A DNA stretch of 64,000 bases from Legionellales bacterium (GTDB lineage Bacteria > Pseudomonadota > Gammaproteobacteria > Berkiellales > Berkiellaceae). Position numbers and translations under genes: made by a program. A model generated the notes under the pieces. That model was not told where the DNA came from, searched no databases, and saw only the letters and a list, made by a program, of their open reading frames with translations. This document shows, piece after piece, positions 54,571-64,000 of this stretch (within the stretch, counting starts at the first letter, position 1; every line of letters begins with the position of its first letter). The stretch is from the NCBI GenBank assembly GCA_002708265.1, contig PANA01000005.1:144216-208215 (forward strand). Reading direction: 5' to 3'.

Positions 54571-56547
54571 GTGGGATCACTCAAACGCTACTGGTTATCC
54601 TCTATCGCCATTGTTATTGGCTTACTCATTGGTGGGCATGCTGGGGCCTCTGAGTCCATTCGAGAGCGAGATAGAGCGTTGTACGTTGAAGCTTTAAAGG
54701 CATATCGAGCTAACAATATTCATGAGTTTGATCTTATCCGCCAAAAAATCAGTCTTGATTACCCTCTCCAGCCCTATCTAGAACAAATGCGCATTGAAGC
54801 TAACCTGTTAGATTATTCGATTTGGGACATCCGAGCATTTGTGACCAAGCACAAAGATACCCCTATTGGACAGAGTCTAGAATCTCAATGGATAACCCTC
54901 CATGCCAAAAACAAGGACTGGGATGACATAACACCATTTATTAATGTAAAGGACCCCGCCCCTCGTGGCTGTTATGCATTAAGAGCGGCTTTAGCCGCTG
55001 GAGAGTCTATTGAGACATTTCAAAATCGAATTGAGTCTCTTTGGAATGTTGGATTTTCTCAACCAAAAGCCTGTGATGACGTTTTCGAGCAATGGCAGGC
55101 CAGCGGGTACTTAACGCAAGCGCTACTTCAAAAACGAATCATTAAAGCTGTTTCTAATGAAAACCGAAAGCTTGCTCAGCACTTATCAACACTTCTCGAA
55201 GACGGTAAACAAAAGAGAACTATTGAACAGTGGTTACACTACCAAAAACACCCTTTAACATTTACTAATGACATCATCAAAGAAGCTGATACTGTGTTTA
55301 GGGATGACATGGCTGTAAATATCTATAAAGAACTCACTGATGCTGATCCTTTAATCGCCAAGACCCTATTTAAAGACATTAATGATATAAAATGGCGCAA
55401 TTTAAATACATTGACTAAAATCCAACAAACCATCGCTTTACATTTAGCACTAGATGCTGATGTTGATTCTGAACAGTGGATAGAAAGTTTACCGAAAAGC
55501 GCTCGAACCACCGCAATACAAGAGTGGCGTGTTCGCCAAGCCATGAAACGTCATGACTGGCCGGGGGTGATACGGGCAATAGAAGCCATGTCTAACAATC
55601 TTGCTGAGCTACCCCAGTGGCAGTACTGGTTGGGAACAGCCTATCGAACGCTAGGCTCAGATGCTCAAGCCGAACAGCTATATCAAAACATAGCGCCTCT
55701 TAAAGAGTATTATGGATACCTTGCCTCTTATCGGTTGGGACTTCCTATCTCTGTTAAACAAATAGATGTTGACGTTGATCCGGCTCTGATTGTTGGCATT
55801 TCAGCGCTTCCCGGTGTTGAGCGCGCCAACGAGTTGATTGCCGTAAACCAATTACTGGATGCCCGTAAAGAATGGTACTTTGTTATTGATAGATTACCAC
55901 TAAACAAGCGGTTAGCTGCCGCTCGTTTAGCCAGTCGAATGGGCTGGCATCACTTTTCGCTATATGCCGTTCATCATGTTAAAGATCAAGCAGACTTGTC
56001 GCTTCAATTTCCTCTAGGGAACGAGAACATTGTCACTCAGCAAGCTGTACGCTTATCAATAGATCCTGCATGGATATTCTCTATCGCCCATCAAGAAAGC
56101 CACTTTAAGAAGGACGCTAAATCCTCTCGAGGGGCAATAGGATTAATGCAGATATTACCTGAAACAGCTGCTAGAGTAGCTGGAATTTACAATCTTCCAT
56201 ATGGTTCTCAGTGGTCTTTAGTAGAGGAAGAGACTAACATCAGCTTAGGTAGTAGCTACCTGCATCATTTACTAGATAACTTTAGCAACCATATTATTCT
56301 TGCAACTGCCGCATACAATGCAGGGCCCAGCAAGGTTGAGGAGTGGTTACCTGATAATCCAACAGAAGCCGATCTTTGGGTGGAAACTATCCCCTTTTAT
56401 GAAACACGTGGATACTTAAAAAAAGTATTAGCTAATTTGATGATCTATCGTCAAATGCTGGGTAAATCCCCTGATATAGAATCCACCTTTGCCCCTGTTT
56501 ATGCGGCATTAGTTGAAGATAAACCTGACACCGGCAACCGAATCTGA
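54571..56547 (+). CDS. slt: soluble lytic murein transglycosylase Slt
   Basis: A 658-residue periplasmic enzyme. I choose GTG at 54571 (AAGGA upstream), giving a short basic start and signal peptide (WLSSIAIVIGLLIGGHAGA); a TTG 20 codons earlier is less likely. The long alpha-superhelical domain is followed by the catalytic SLT domain with AHQESHFKKDA (catalytic Glu), SSRGAIGLMQILPETA and AAYNAGPSKVEEW. It cleaves glycan strands to anhydromuropeptides, feeding the NagZ recycling route. Its last 49 bases overlap the convergent kinase gene. Confidence 0.94.
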   Translation: MGSLKRYWLSSIAIVIGLLIGGHAGASESIRERDRALYVEALKAYRANNIHEFDLIRQKISLDYPLQPYLEQMRIEANLLDYSIWDIRAFVTKHKDTPIGQSLESQWITLHAKNKDWDDITPFINVKDPAPRGCYALRAALAAGESIETFQNRIESLWNVGFSQPKACDDVFEQWQASGYLTQALLQKRIIKAVSNENRKLAQHLSTLLEDGKQKRTIEQWLHYQKHPLTFTNDIIKEADTVFRDDMAVNIYKELTDADPLIAKTLFKDINDIKWRNLNTLTKIQQTIALHLALDADVDSEQWIESLPKSARTTAIQEWRVRQAMKRHDWPGVIRAIEAMSNNLAELPQWQYWLGTAYRTLGSDAQAEQLYQNIAPLKEYYGYLASYRLGLPISVKQIDVDVDPALIVGISALPGVERANELIAVNQLLDARKEWYFVIDRLPLNKRLAAARLASRMGWHHFSLYAVHHVKDQADLSLQFPLGNENIVTQQAVRLSIDPAWIFSIAHQESHFKKDAKSSRGAIGLMQILPETAARVAGIYNLPYGSQWSLVEEETNISLGSSYLHHLLDNFSNHIILATAAYNAGPSKVEEWLPDNPTEADLWVETIPFYETRGYLKKVLANLMIYRQMLGKSPDIESTFAPVYAALVEDKPDTGNRI

Positions 56548-58346
56548 AAAACCGTTCCCTTAGGAGTGCTTTTCAATAAAGTCATTTGCCCCCCGTGTCG
56601 AGTACAAACAATAAAGTATGAGAGTGACATACCTAGGCCAGTACCCTTTCCCTCCTGTTTGGTTGTATAAAATGGCTCAAAGATTCTATTTTGTGCTTGC
56701 TCAGGAATGCCTGGACCATTGTCTTTAAACTCAAATACAATTTCTTTGTCTTCTTGGCGGACTGAAATTGTGAGTGTCGGAACTGGTGAACTTTGATTTT
56801 GCATTGCTTGTGCAGCATTCAGAATCAAGTTCACAAATACTTGCTGAATCTCTGTTGATGAGCAGCGTATAGCTGGAAGTCCAGAATCAAGCAGCGTATT
56901 AATGGTAACGCCATGCAAATGCTTGGTAGAACGCGCGACTTCCATTGCGGAATTCAGAAGCAAATCAATACTACAGACACTTTGCTGAGGGGCTGTTCCT
57001 TTTGCAAACTGGAGCATGGTTTGAATAATTTTAGCCATGCGCTCACCCATGCGACGAATACCGCTAAGAAAGTGCTTGATTTGCCGTTCTTCTAAATACG
57101 CATCAAAAGCCTTTGCTTCTAAATTGACTTTACGAGCAACATTTTGGTTGGCTGGTAGTGTTAAATCGAGCCTTCTTTCTATATTTTGTGCCCCTTGCAT
57201 CACGCCCCCGAGAGGGTTATTGATTTCATGGGCCATCCCAGCCGCCATTCCGCCAAGGGAAAGCATTTTTTCATTTTGAATTAAACGATTTTCCATCGCT
57301 ATATTATCAGTAATGTCTTGTAAAAGTAGAACCGCGCCAGTCTCATGATGCAGCGGGTATCCACTCAACATAAAGGTATGGGGCACACCATTTTGCTCTA
57401 CAATAAAACGGTTTGATTGAAAAGATTGGTGTTCACTAATACAAGCTCGAATGTTTTCTTCTTGAAAAGCAACGAATGGCAATGTACTAAAGAGTGACTC
57501 ACCTATAATGCGCTCTAAGGGCTGATGGGCAAGCTTACAGCCGGACTCGTTAAAATAAACCACTTGTAAATCACTATCGACTCCAATCATGACTGTATCG
57601 ATAGCATCAATCATTTCATATAAGTAATTTTTTATGTTCTCAACTTCAGCGGAGCGTGTTGATATCACTGAGAGCATGTGATTAAACGAATCAATGAGCT
57701 GGCCTAATTCTTCAATATCAACCATATCTACACGAAGATGATACGACTGCTCATTTGCGATTTTACGGGTTGTTTTGGTCAATTCTATAATGGGTTCAGT
57801 AATAGTTTTTTTAAGTCTGTCACCCAGTAAATAGGCAATAAATAAGGCAAGCAGTAAGGTGATCAGAGCTTTTAACCCGAAACCCTTTAGGATTTCGTGG
57901 ACTGGATCTAAATCCGAAACCAATACCAAGGTACCAAGCATTTTACCGTTAACCTCAACGGGTAATTGAAAATTCGCGGTATGCGCTAGCATGTCCTGAC
58001 TGGCAGCAAAGTTAGCCGGTAATGCATGATGCTCATCAGAGCGTCGATAGTAAGCAAATAAGCTTTGTTGTGCCGAAAACAAATATGCAGATTCAATCGT
58101 TGGGAGGGCTTGCAGGATATCAAGTTCTTGTCGGGCTGCTTCTTTATTACCCATATCTAACGAACGCTTTAACTGCTTTGTCAGTAAATGGGTAATATGT
58201 TTGAGCTCAGTTTCTTGATTGTTTTTTAAGGCATACCACTCGTACGAAACGAAAGCTGCTGAAGTGACTAACAAGCTTACAAAGCAGGTCAGCAAGACAA
58301 CATAAACCACCTTGCCTTGTAGGGTTTGGTTAAAATTAGCTCCCAT
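56499..58346 (-). CDS. membrane sensor histidine kinase
   Basis: A 615-residue kinase. Helices at about 13-33 and 160-180 enclose a periplasmic sensor; then HAMP, a PAS domain (about 245-350, DTVMIGVDSDLQVVYFNESG), the H-box GMAAGMAHEINNPLGG, and the ATPase domain (NLILNAAQAMQ, DNGPGIPE, GKGTGLGMSLSYFIV). The HEINNPL form is typical of the NtrB/ZraS-like group. No response regulator is adjacent, so it is an orphan in this window. GGAAGGGAG precedes the ATG. Confidence 0.9.
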   Translation of the reverse strand: MGANFNQTLQGKVVYVVLLTCFVSLLVTSAAFVSYEWYALKNNQETELKHITHLLTKQLKRSLDMGNKEAARQELDILQALPTIESAYLFSAQQSLFAYYRRSDEHHALPANFAASQDMLAHTANFQLPVEVNGKMLGTLVLVSDLDPVHEILKGFGLKALITLLLALFIAYLLGDRLKKTITEPIIELTKTTRKIANEQSYHLRVDMVDIEELGQLIDSFNHMLSVISTRSAEVENIKNYLYEMIDAIDTVMIGVDSDLQVVYFNESGCKLAHQPLERIIGESLFSTLPFVAFQEENIRACISEHQSFQSNRFIVEQNGVPHTFMLSGYPLHHETGAVLLLQDITDNIAMENRLIQNEKMLSLGGMAAGMAHEINNPLGGVMQGAQNIERRLDLTLPANQNVARKVNLEAKAFDAYLEERQIKHFLSGIRRMGERMAKIIQTMLQFAKGTAPQQSVCSIDLLLNSAMEVARSTKHLHGVTINTLLDSGLPAIRCSSTEIQQVFVNLILNAAQAMQNQSSPVPTLTISVRQEDKEIVFEFKDNGPGIPEQAQNRIFEPFYTTKQEGKGTGLGMSLSYFIVCTRHGGQMTLLKSTPKGTVFQIRLPVSGLSSTNAA

Positions 58347-58405
58347 AAGCGCTCCCTTCCTTGGGAAGATTTATCCAATAGTGTAATCTGCTTAGGGTTA
58401 AAGCA

Positions 58406-59371
58406 TCAAGATTTGTCTGACACTGACCAAACATCACCGCTGTGAAGCAACTTTTGCAGCTTCTGCCGACTCTGAGCTTTAGGCGGGGTTACTAATGGCG
58501 TATATATATCTCTATAGGCCTGTTTAAAAATTCCAACCGGAACTGGATCTGTCAGGGTTGTCATTGCAAGACACTGAGCTTCTGAGGGCATATGTGGCCA
58601 TATATCTGCTTCCTCTGCATCAACGATTTCCCACTGCTCCGCACGCCAGGCCAGTCCATTTTCTTGTGAAGCACCAAAAATCATCTTCTCACCGGGAAAG
58701 ACGCTCACTGTTTTGGCATCCCTTACACGTCTCTCTGAGAAGCTCGCAAAAGCGCCATCGTTGAACACGTTACAGTTTTGGTAGATTTCAATGAACGCAC
58801 TGCCTTGGTGTAAAGCAGCCGCTTTTAATACTTGCTCTAATCGCTTTGCATCAACATCGATACCACGCGCTACAAATGAGGCATTGGCTGCAAGCGCAAA
58901 GCGTAAGGGGTTTACTGGCTCTTCTTGGGAACCTGCAGGTGAAGACTTTGTCACCTTGCCCCGCTCAGACGTTGGGGAATACTGTCCTTTTGTCAGACCG
59001 TAGATCTGATTGTTAAACAGCATCACTTTAGCATTCACGTTTCGTCTTAACAGATGCAGCAAATGATTAGACCCAATACTTAGCCCATCACCATCACCAG
59101 TAACAACCCAAACCAATAATTCGGGACGTGTTACTGCTAAACCGGTTGCAAACGTCGGTGCTCTGCCGTGAATCGTATGAAACCCATAGGTTTTCATATA
59201 GTAGGGAAATCGGCTACTGCACCCAATACCTGAAATAAAGGCGATGTTTTCTGGGGCAATATCCAACTCTGGCAACATTCTTTGCATTGTGGCTAAGACC
59301 GCGTAGTCACCACAACCAGGGCACCATCTTACTTCATTACTTGTTTCAAAATCTGCTTTGCTCAGAGACAT
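58406..59371 (-). CDS. korB: 2-oxoacid:ferredoxin oxidoreductase beta subunit
   Basis: A 321-residue thiamine-diphosphate subunit. WCPGCGDYAVL near 17-27, and GDGDGLSIGSNHLLHLLRR with NNQIYGLTKGQYSPTS, are the family's TPP/Mg motifs. With KorA it converts 2-oxoglutarate (or a similar 2-oxoacid) to an acyl-CoA while reducing ferredoxin. It starts exactly where korA ends (TAATG-type overlap). The substrate cannot be fixed from sequence; 2-oxoglutarate is most common for this two-gene form. Confidence 0.9.
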   Translation of the reverse strand: MSLSKADFETSNEVRWCPGCGDYAVLATMQRMLPELDIAPENIAFISGIGCSSRFPYYMKTYGFHTIHGRAPTFATGLAVTRPELLVWVVTGDGDGLSIGSNHLLHLLRRNVNAKVMLFNNQIYGLTKGQYSPTSERGKVTKSSPAGSQEEPVNPLRFALAANASFVARGIDVDAKRLEQVLKAAALHQGSAFIEIYQNCNVFNDGAFASFSERRVRDAKTVSVFPGEKMIFGASQENGLAWRAEQWEIVDAEEADIWPHMPSEAQCLAMTTLTDPVPVGIFKQAYRDIYTPLVTPPKAQSRQKLQKLLHSGDVWSVSDKS

Positions 59372-61245
59372 TAAGCGCCCTCCTCTAAATGCTCTGCTAG
59401 CCGCTCAATCAGTGCTTCGACCTGAAATGGCTTTCCGGTAACTTGATTGACCGATTGTGCATCAACTAACGTCCTGGCTCTTATCAGCTGACACAATTGT
59501 CCACTGTTTAACTCAACAACTACCACTTTCTCAAAGGCTTGACACCATTGTTTTAAATCCGCTGGTAGTGGATTCACTAAACGAATCATTAAGGCAGAAA
59601 CAGAGGCCCCATTCGCTTGTAGTGCCTCCACGGCGCTTCTAACCGCACCATAAGGGCTTCCCCAAGTAACAACGAGTAGCTTGTTTGCTTGTGGACCTAG
59701 CCATTGCACCGCGGGGAGCGATGTTTGAACACCTGCTACCTTATTCGCTCGGTCATGAACCATTTGTTGATGATTTTGAGGATCGTAACTGATCGAACCT
59801 GAAGGAACTGACTTCTCTAGCCCCCCTATACAGTGCATTAAGCCCGGGGTCCCTGGCTTAATCCAAGGTCGAGCGAGCGTCTCAAGCTCTCTTTGGTAAG
59901 GCCCATCTATCTCACTAGCGTGTTCAACAAAGTTAGGCTTCATTAATTGGAAATTATTAATATCCGGAATTTTCCATGCCTCAGACCCATTAGCAAGATA
60001 TCCATCACTTAAAACAATCACTGGGGTCATATACCTTGAAGCTATTCTAAAAGCTTCTAGCGTGCACTCAAATGCATCCGAAGGGCTCAGTGGTGCGATA
60101 ACGGGTAGAGGGCATTCTCCATGCCGTCCATGAATGGCTGCTAGCAAATCAGACTGCTCTGTTTTGGTTGGCATTCCGGTTGACGGGCCAGCTCTTTGTA
60201 CGTCGACAACGACCAATGGAAGCTCCGCCGTTACGGCTAAGCCAATAGCCTCCATTTTCAAGTCCAAGCCTGGTCCACTGGTACAAGTAACCCCTAGGTT
60301 CCCACCATAAGAAGCGCCAATAGCAGCCCCCACTGCCGCCATTTCATCTTCAGCCTGCAAGGTCGCAACACCATATTCTTGTAACAACGCTGCTTGATGT
60401 AGGATATCTGAAGCTGGTGTAATTGGATAACCAGCTAGTAGCACTGTCTGCTCAGATAAACAAGCAGCCGCTGCGCAGGCCCAGGCGACGGCTTGGTTTG
60501 CCGTTATTTGTCGATAGTCTCCGGGTGCCAGCACCATTGGTGCAACTTCATAATAATTTTCGAATAGTTCAGCGGATATCGCATATTGATACCCCCCTTT
60601 TAAGGCTCGAACGTTGGCTTCAATAACATCAGGCTTTTGGGCAAACTTTTTTTCTATCCATTCAATCGTGTGCTGCAAGGAACGATCGTATAACCAAAAC
60701 ATCATTCCCAGCGCAAACAGGTTTTTAGCTCGTCGTGACTGTGCTCGGGAAAGTCCCAAAGATTCAACAGCACTCAACGTCAAGTGCGTAATCGGCGCGC
60801 TGATGATGGTATAACCGCTCAGCAGCCCTGACTCTAGCGGATTAGAATCTAAGCCAGCTTTCTTAAAATCTTTGTCGGTAAATTTGTCTGCATCGAGAAC
60901 AATTAAGGCGCCTTTCTTAAGCGTAGGGATAGCACTTTTCAGCGCTGCCGGGTTCATCGCCACGAGGACATCCACTGTATCACCGGGCGTATGAATAGGA
61001 TGGTCTGAAAACCGAAGCTGGAACCCTGAAACACCAGCAACAGTACCTGCTGGCGCACGGATCTCAGCAGGAAAATCAGGGAATGTTTGAATATCATTGC
61101 CGTGAAGAGCACTTTCAGCAGTAAATAAAGCCCCTGTCACCTGCATTCCATCTCCAGAATCTCCAGCAAAGTGAATCACAGCTGAGTCAACAGTTTGGCG
61201 AGATTTTGAGGGCTTGACCGTCAAAGGCCGCGTAGTATCCGTCAT
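59371..61245 (-). CDS. korA: 2-oxoacid:ferredoxin oxidoreductase alpha (gamma-alpha fusion)
   Basis: A 624-residue fusion. The N-terminal gamma domain (about 20-200) has FAGDSGDGMQVTG and DFPAEIRAPAGTVAGVSGFQ; the alpha domain has GYPITPASDIL and AEDEMAAVGAAIGASYGG, then TSGPGLDLKMEAIGLAVTAELPLVV. This layout is the one seen in aerobic bacteria with a ferredoxin-dependent 2-oxoglutarate enzyme. It sits in the beta-oxidation part of the window and feeds the TCA cycle; clusters and ferredoxin would come from the isc system. Confidence 0.91.
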   Translation of the reverse strand: MTDTTRPLTVKPSKSRQTVDSAVIHFAGDSGDGMQVTGALFTAESALHGNDIQTFPDFPAEIRAPAGTVAGVSGFQLRFSDHPIHTPGDTVDVLVAMNPAALKSAIPTLKKGALIVLDADKFTDKDFKKAGLDSNPLESGLLSGYTIISAPITHLTLSAVESLGLSRAQSRRAKNLFALGMMFWLYDRSLQHTIEWIEKKFAQKPDVIEANVRALKGGYQYAISAELFENYYEVAPMVLAPGDYRQITANQAVAWACAAAACLSEQTVLLAGYPITPASDILHQAALLQEYGVATLQAEDEMAAVGAAIGASYGGNLGVTCTSGPGLDLKMEAIGLAVTAELPLVVVDVQRAGPSTGMPTKTEQSDLLAAIHGRHGECPLPVIAPLSPSDAFECTLEAFRIASRYMTPVIVLSDGYLANGSEAWKIPDINNFQLMKPNFVEHASEIDGPYQRELETLARPWIKPGTPGLMHCIGGLEKSVPSGSISYDPQNHQQMVHDRANKVAGVQTSLPAVQWLGPQANKLLVVTWGSPYGAVRSAVEALQANGASVSALMIRLVNPLPADLKQWCQAFEKVVVVELNSGQLCQLIRARTLVDAQSVNQVTGKPFQVEALIERLAEHLEEGA

Positions 61246-61322
61246 TGAGTCTTGGCACCTTTAGGTAAGTAACTACGTCATAACGGGCTACTATAACATT
61301 CTAGGGCACGCTTGCCACGGGT

Positions 61323-62267
61323 TCAGCGCAGAAAATATCTTCTCGGGCCTCTTTTACATTTTGTTTTAGAAGGCACTGGCTGATGGACCGCTTTCAAGTG
61401 ATTGTCCTTATCACGCTCAAAATAAAAGAGCTTCGGAGCATTTCGAGGCTTAACCACTGCAGCACCAGGAAGAGTCATCTCGTATTCTAATCGCTCCCCC
61501 AGACCCGCGAATAATTTTTCAAAACTGGCGCGAACCCACTGCCAGCGTTTAACTCTTTCTGTCAGCGGTGATTGTGCAATCACAGACTTCCACCGCCTGA
61601 TTGCACTTTTTACTTGCTTTGTGCAATCAATGGCATCCGTTTCTAGTTTTGCCCTTTTCAGATCATCGATTATTGTTTTTGTATATGATGAGGGGGCTTT
61701 ATTCGTCAACCAAGCCCAAAAGTCTACAAACCAATCTCTAAATGAGCGCCGTTCATTTTCAATAAATTTCACTATTGAAATTAAATCGTCAATCCTTTGA
61801 GGAAGTGTCTGAACTAAATCTCTCGTTTCATTTTCGACTTGGGCACCCATCCAGCATAAATCGAACCACTTTAGATACATCTCATCAAGTCGATTGATCT
61901 CTTGTCCAATGCCACTGTTATCCCATTGCCGAATGGCATGAATTGAAAAAAAACGGCGCAAATAAGCATGATTGTCCGCATTAGTTAAATCTTCCATCCG
62001 CTTGTTTATCTGGGCTAGACAGTCCTGCGCACCAAACAAATCCCAGCGGAATGCCACCAGCGTATGGGCAATCCAGATCTGTATCCCTCGAATATTTTTT
62101 TCTTGCAGAGCTGCTAGCTCACGCCCTTCTGAGCCGAGCTGAAAAAAGCGAAACCAGAACCCGTTCGTTCGCTCTAAAATCAACGCTAGCTCTCGATATA
62201 ACGAACTCAACGCTAAACGAATGCCAATATGGATAGCTCTAGGCAGTCTTGGTGCTGTCAAAAACAA
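61323..62267 (-). CDS. unknown protein (314 aa) downstream of pyrD
   Basis: A soluble-looking 314-residue protein, rich in Trp and in charged residues, mainly helical. Several amphipathic stretches (AIHIGIRLALSSLYRELALILE, FRDWFVDFWAWLTNKA) suggest membrane contact or a helical bundle. The end is basic (KTKCKRGPRRYFLR). I recognise no domain. It begins 10 bases after pyrD, so the two are probably cotranscribed; the 77 bases to korA may hold the korA promoter. Its role is unknown. Confidence 0.8.
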   Translation of the reverse strand: MFLTAPRLPRAIHIGIRLALSSLYRELALILERTNGFWFRFFQLGSEGRELAALQEKNIRGIQIWIAHTLVAFRWDLFGAQDCLAQINKRMEDLTNADNHAYLRRFFSIHAIRQWDNSGIGQEINRLDEMYLKWFDLCWMGAQVENETRDLVQTLPQRIDDLISIVKFIENERRSFRDWFVDFWAWLTNKAPSSYTKTIIDDLKRAKLETDAIDCTKQVKSAIRRWKSVIAQSPLTERVKRWQWVRASFEKLFAGLGERLEYEMTLPGAAVVKPRNAPKLFYFERDKDNHLKAVHQPVPSKTKCKRGPRRYFLR

Positions 62268-62277
62268 CCCCTTAATG

Positions 62278-63276
62278 CTAGAAAGTAATACTCTTGATTA
62301 GAGCAGGACCGTTGTAAATAAGTCCAGTATATAATTGCACTAAATCCGCCCCTGCTGCCCGCTTGGCTTGCGCCGCGTCATTACTATCAATCCCCCCCGA
62401 TGCAATTATAGCCACCTTACCTTGCAGGTGATCAGAAAACTGCTTTAAGACATCGGTAGAACTCTCAAATAGTGGCGCCCCACTCAAACCACCCGTAATA
62501 GGCTTTGCAAGCGCTGTTTTCAAAGGACGCTCAACAGTTGTATTTGTTGCAATCAACCCTTCTATCTCACAATCAAGCAAGACTTTAGAAATAACTTGTA
62601 TGTCTCGCTTCCCTAAATCAGGCGCCACCTTAACCACCATGGGAACACGCCGCCCTTGCTCAGATTGAAGCTGTGCTTGGGCCGACTTCAAGGCAGTCAA
62701 TAGTTCAAAAAGCGCCTTTTCATCTTGGAGCGCACGCAAATCCGGAGTATTAGGGGAGGAAATATTGACTGTTACATAGTCTGCATATGGATAAACAGCT
62801 CTCAACCCTGTCAGATAGTCATTCACTGCTTTATCATTTGGTGTAATTTTGTTTTTTCCAATATTCACACCTAAGATTCCTGGCCATCGTCTATTGATTA
62901 ACCTTGGAATCATTCTTTCTAATCCCTGATTATTAAAACCCATGCGGTTAATAACAGCCTTCTCATGAGTCAGCCTGAACAAACGGGGTTTTGGGTTGCC
63001 CTCTTGAGGGAGCGGTGTCACGGTTCCCACTTCGATAAATCCGAATCCCAGTCGACCCAATCCCTCAATATATTGAGCATTCTTGTCCAAACCAGCAGCA
63101 AGCCCCACTCTAGATGGAAAATCTAACCCCATTACCCGAGCTGATTGGCTTGAATCAGGGGTATTCTTAGGCAACAAATGGCACTTAGAAAGGACTGATA
63201 ACCCTTTCAAAGTCACATCATGTGCGCACTCTGGCGAGAGCATAAAAAGAAATGGACGTGTGCAACGATATAGCAT
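62278..63276 (-). CDS. pyrD: dihydroorotate dehydrogenase (quinone), class 2
   Basis: Membrane-associated flavoprotein of 332 residues that oxidises dihydroorotate to orotate with quinone. GLAAGLDKNAQYIEGLG, FIEVGTVTPLPQEGNPKPRLFRL, and the catalytic-serine region VNISSPNTPDLRALQ are family hallmarks, as is the short N-terminal quinone-binding helix pair. ATG at 63276 fits the AGG position best; an ATG two codons earlier is possible. Confidence 0.96.
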   Translation of the reverse strand: MLYRCTRPFLFMLSPECAHDVTLKGLSVLSKCHLLPKNTPDSSQSARVMGLDFPSRVGLAAGLDKNAQYIEGLGRLGFGFIEVGTVTPLPQEGNPKPRLFRLTHEKAVINRMGFNNQGLERMIPRLINRRWPGILGVNIGKNKITPNDKAVNDYLTGLRAVYPYADYVTVNISSPNTPDLRALQDEKALFELLTALKSAQAQLQSEQGRRVPMVVKVAPDLGKRDIQVISKVLLDCEIEGLIATNTTVERPLKTALAKPITGGLSGAPLFESSTDVLKQFSDHLQGKVAIIASGGIDSNDAAQAKRAAGADLVQLYTGLIYNGPALIKSITF

Positions 63277-63408
63277 AATCATACCTAGAATACTGACTGC
63301 CTAAATATTACCCGAGAGATACAAAACCATTCAAGACTTGAAAGTCTCATGACTGGCTAACCAGCTAGAACGATAGTATATAAACATTATATTGTATTGG
63401 GATATACC

Positions 63409-64000
63409 ATGACACACTCACAATGGCGGTTACTAGCTCAGCCAGGTTTTTTAGGTTTGTGGTTAACCCAAATGCTTGGTGCATTAAACGACAATATATT
63501 GAAAAGTAGTGTGTTGGTATTTATTACCTATTCCGCACTTGATTCAATAGCAATGCAACCAGGCATTCTCTCTGCTTTAGCAGCTGGTCTTCTCATTTTT
63601 CCTTTTTTCATGTTTTCAGGTTTAGCGGGCGATATCTCGGACAAATATGAAAAAAGTCGACTCATTCGACAGCTCAAAATATTAGAGCTTTTCGTTGCTA
63701 TATTGGTTGCTATTACCTTTTACACTGAAGCTGTCTGGGGTTTATTTGCAGTGATCTTTTGTATGGGATGTCAGTCTGCATTTTTTGGTCCTCTTAAGTA
63801 TAGCGCTATTCCCCAACTGACAGATGAGGCTCACCTTGTTGCAGCAAATGGTCTAATAAATGCAGCAACATTTGTGAGCATTCTACTTGGGACGATTATT
63901 GGTAGTTTATATATTCTTAGTCCTAATGGGACAAGTGTTATCAGCACTCTGATGATAATCACTGCCTGCCTAGGCATCATCAGCAGTTTAATGGTACCTA
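63409..64000 (+). CDS. MFS transporter, LplT/Aas type (N-terminal part)
   Basis: Reads without a stop from ATG 63409 to the window edge, about 197 codons. It begins MTHSQWRLLAQPGFLGLWL and has six or so membrane helices, the sequence GALNDNILKSSVLVF, then SGLAGDISDKYEKSRLI, which are typical of the lysophospholipid flippase domain of LplT or of an Aas-type fusion (flippase plus acyltransferase/synthetase). Which one applies depends on sequence beyond the window. It diverges from pyrD across 126-132 bases of spacer. Confidence 0.88.
   Translation, partial: MTHSQWRLLAQPGFLGLWLTQMLGALNDNILKSSVLVFITYSALDSIAMQPGILSALAAGLLIFPFFMFSGLAGDISDKYEKSRLIRQLKILELFVAILVAITFYTEAVWGLFAVIFCMGCQSAFFGPLKYSAIPQLTDEAHLVAANGLINAATFVSILLGTIIGSLYILSPNGTSVISTLMIITACLGIISSLMVP

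Noticed and set aside
1..64000. Type III or IV secretion apparatus, CRISPR arrays, tRNA/rRNA genes, intact transposases
   Set aside because: Searched for by eye on both strands; none was found in this window, so secretion of the effector candidates rests on motif and context only.

Overview
The window is a dense gammaproteobacterial chromosome segment of low to middling GC. The evidence is an Isc operon with an E. coli-type IscR, a Lol/MsbA/LpxK/KdsB envelope set, RNase E beside RluC, a CsiV-like protein, a DUF1820 protein, NagZ, FadL and a LexA with the enterobacterial recognition helix. From memory, the order rluC-rne-kdsB-Trm112-lpxK ... comEC-DUF2062-lolC/lolD ... mfd-csiV ... nagZ ... 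lexA resembles the Pseudomonas aeruginosa PA2975-PA3007 region. A member of Pseudomonadales/Oceanospirillales is therefore likely. Effector-like genes suggest it lives with or inside a eukaryotic host; that is an inference.

Layout. 1-4.7 kb: isc operon (iscR, a second cysteine desulfurase, a 70-residue protein, iscS, iscU, iscA, hscB, hscA cut by the window edge) behind a near-perfect IscR Type 1 site. 4.7-12.4 kb: rluC and rne diverge, then an msbA-lpxK-Trm112-kdsB operon. 12.4-17.5 kb: accessory insertion with a frameshifted pseudogene and two paralogous ~650-residue proteins of unknown family. 17.5-29 kb: comEC, DUF2062, nhaA, lolCD, a divergent DAHP synthase-like protein, mfd and csiV. 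29-33.5 kb: an eroded gene, then the five-gene operon LD-transpeptidase, DUF1820, nagZ, mscS, hpt. 33.5-40.6 kb: a small secreted protein and a giant (2155-residue) protein with its own promoter and terminators. 40.6-53.4 kb: a lipid cluster on the minus strand: tetR, fadL, a degenerate GGDEF sensor, and a five-gene beta-oxidation operon. 53.6-64 kb: lexA, slt, a sensor kinase, korAB, an unknown gene with pyrD, and the start of an MFS/Aas-type gene.

Most striking observations: (1) the giant protein carries CKSGKDR, the CX5R signature of SopB/IpgD-type phosphoinositide phosphatases, so it is a strong candidate host-directed effector; (2) the tandem paralogue pair beside a decayed gene looks like a second accessory locus; (3) LexA keeps its Ser/Lys dyad but has lost the Ala-Gly scissile bond, and no SOS box is visible upstream; (4) the isc operon holds an extra desulfurase and a small protein resembling the N-terminal RRXRR/PLMP type of domain; (5) a 20-bp perfect palindrome lies between fadL and tetR. 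No tRNA, rRNA, CRISPR array or intact insertion sequence was seen.
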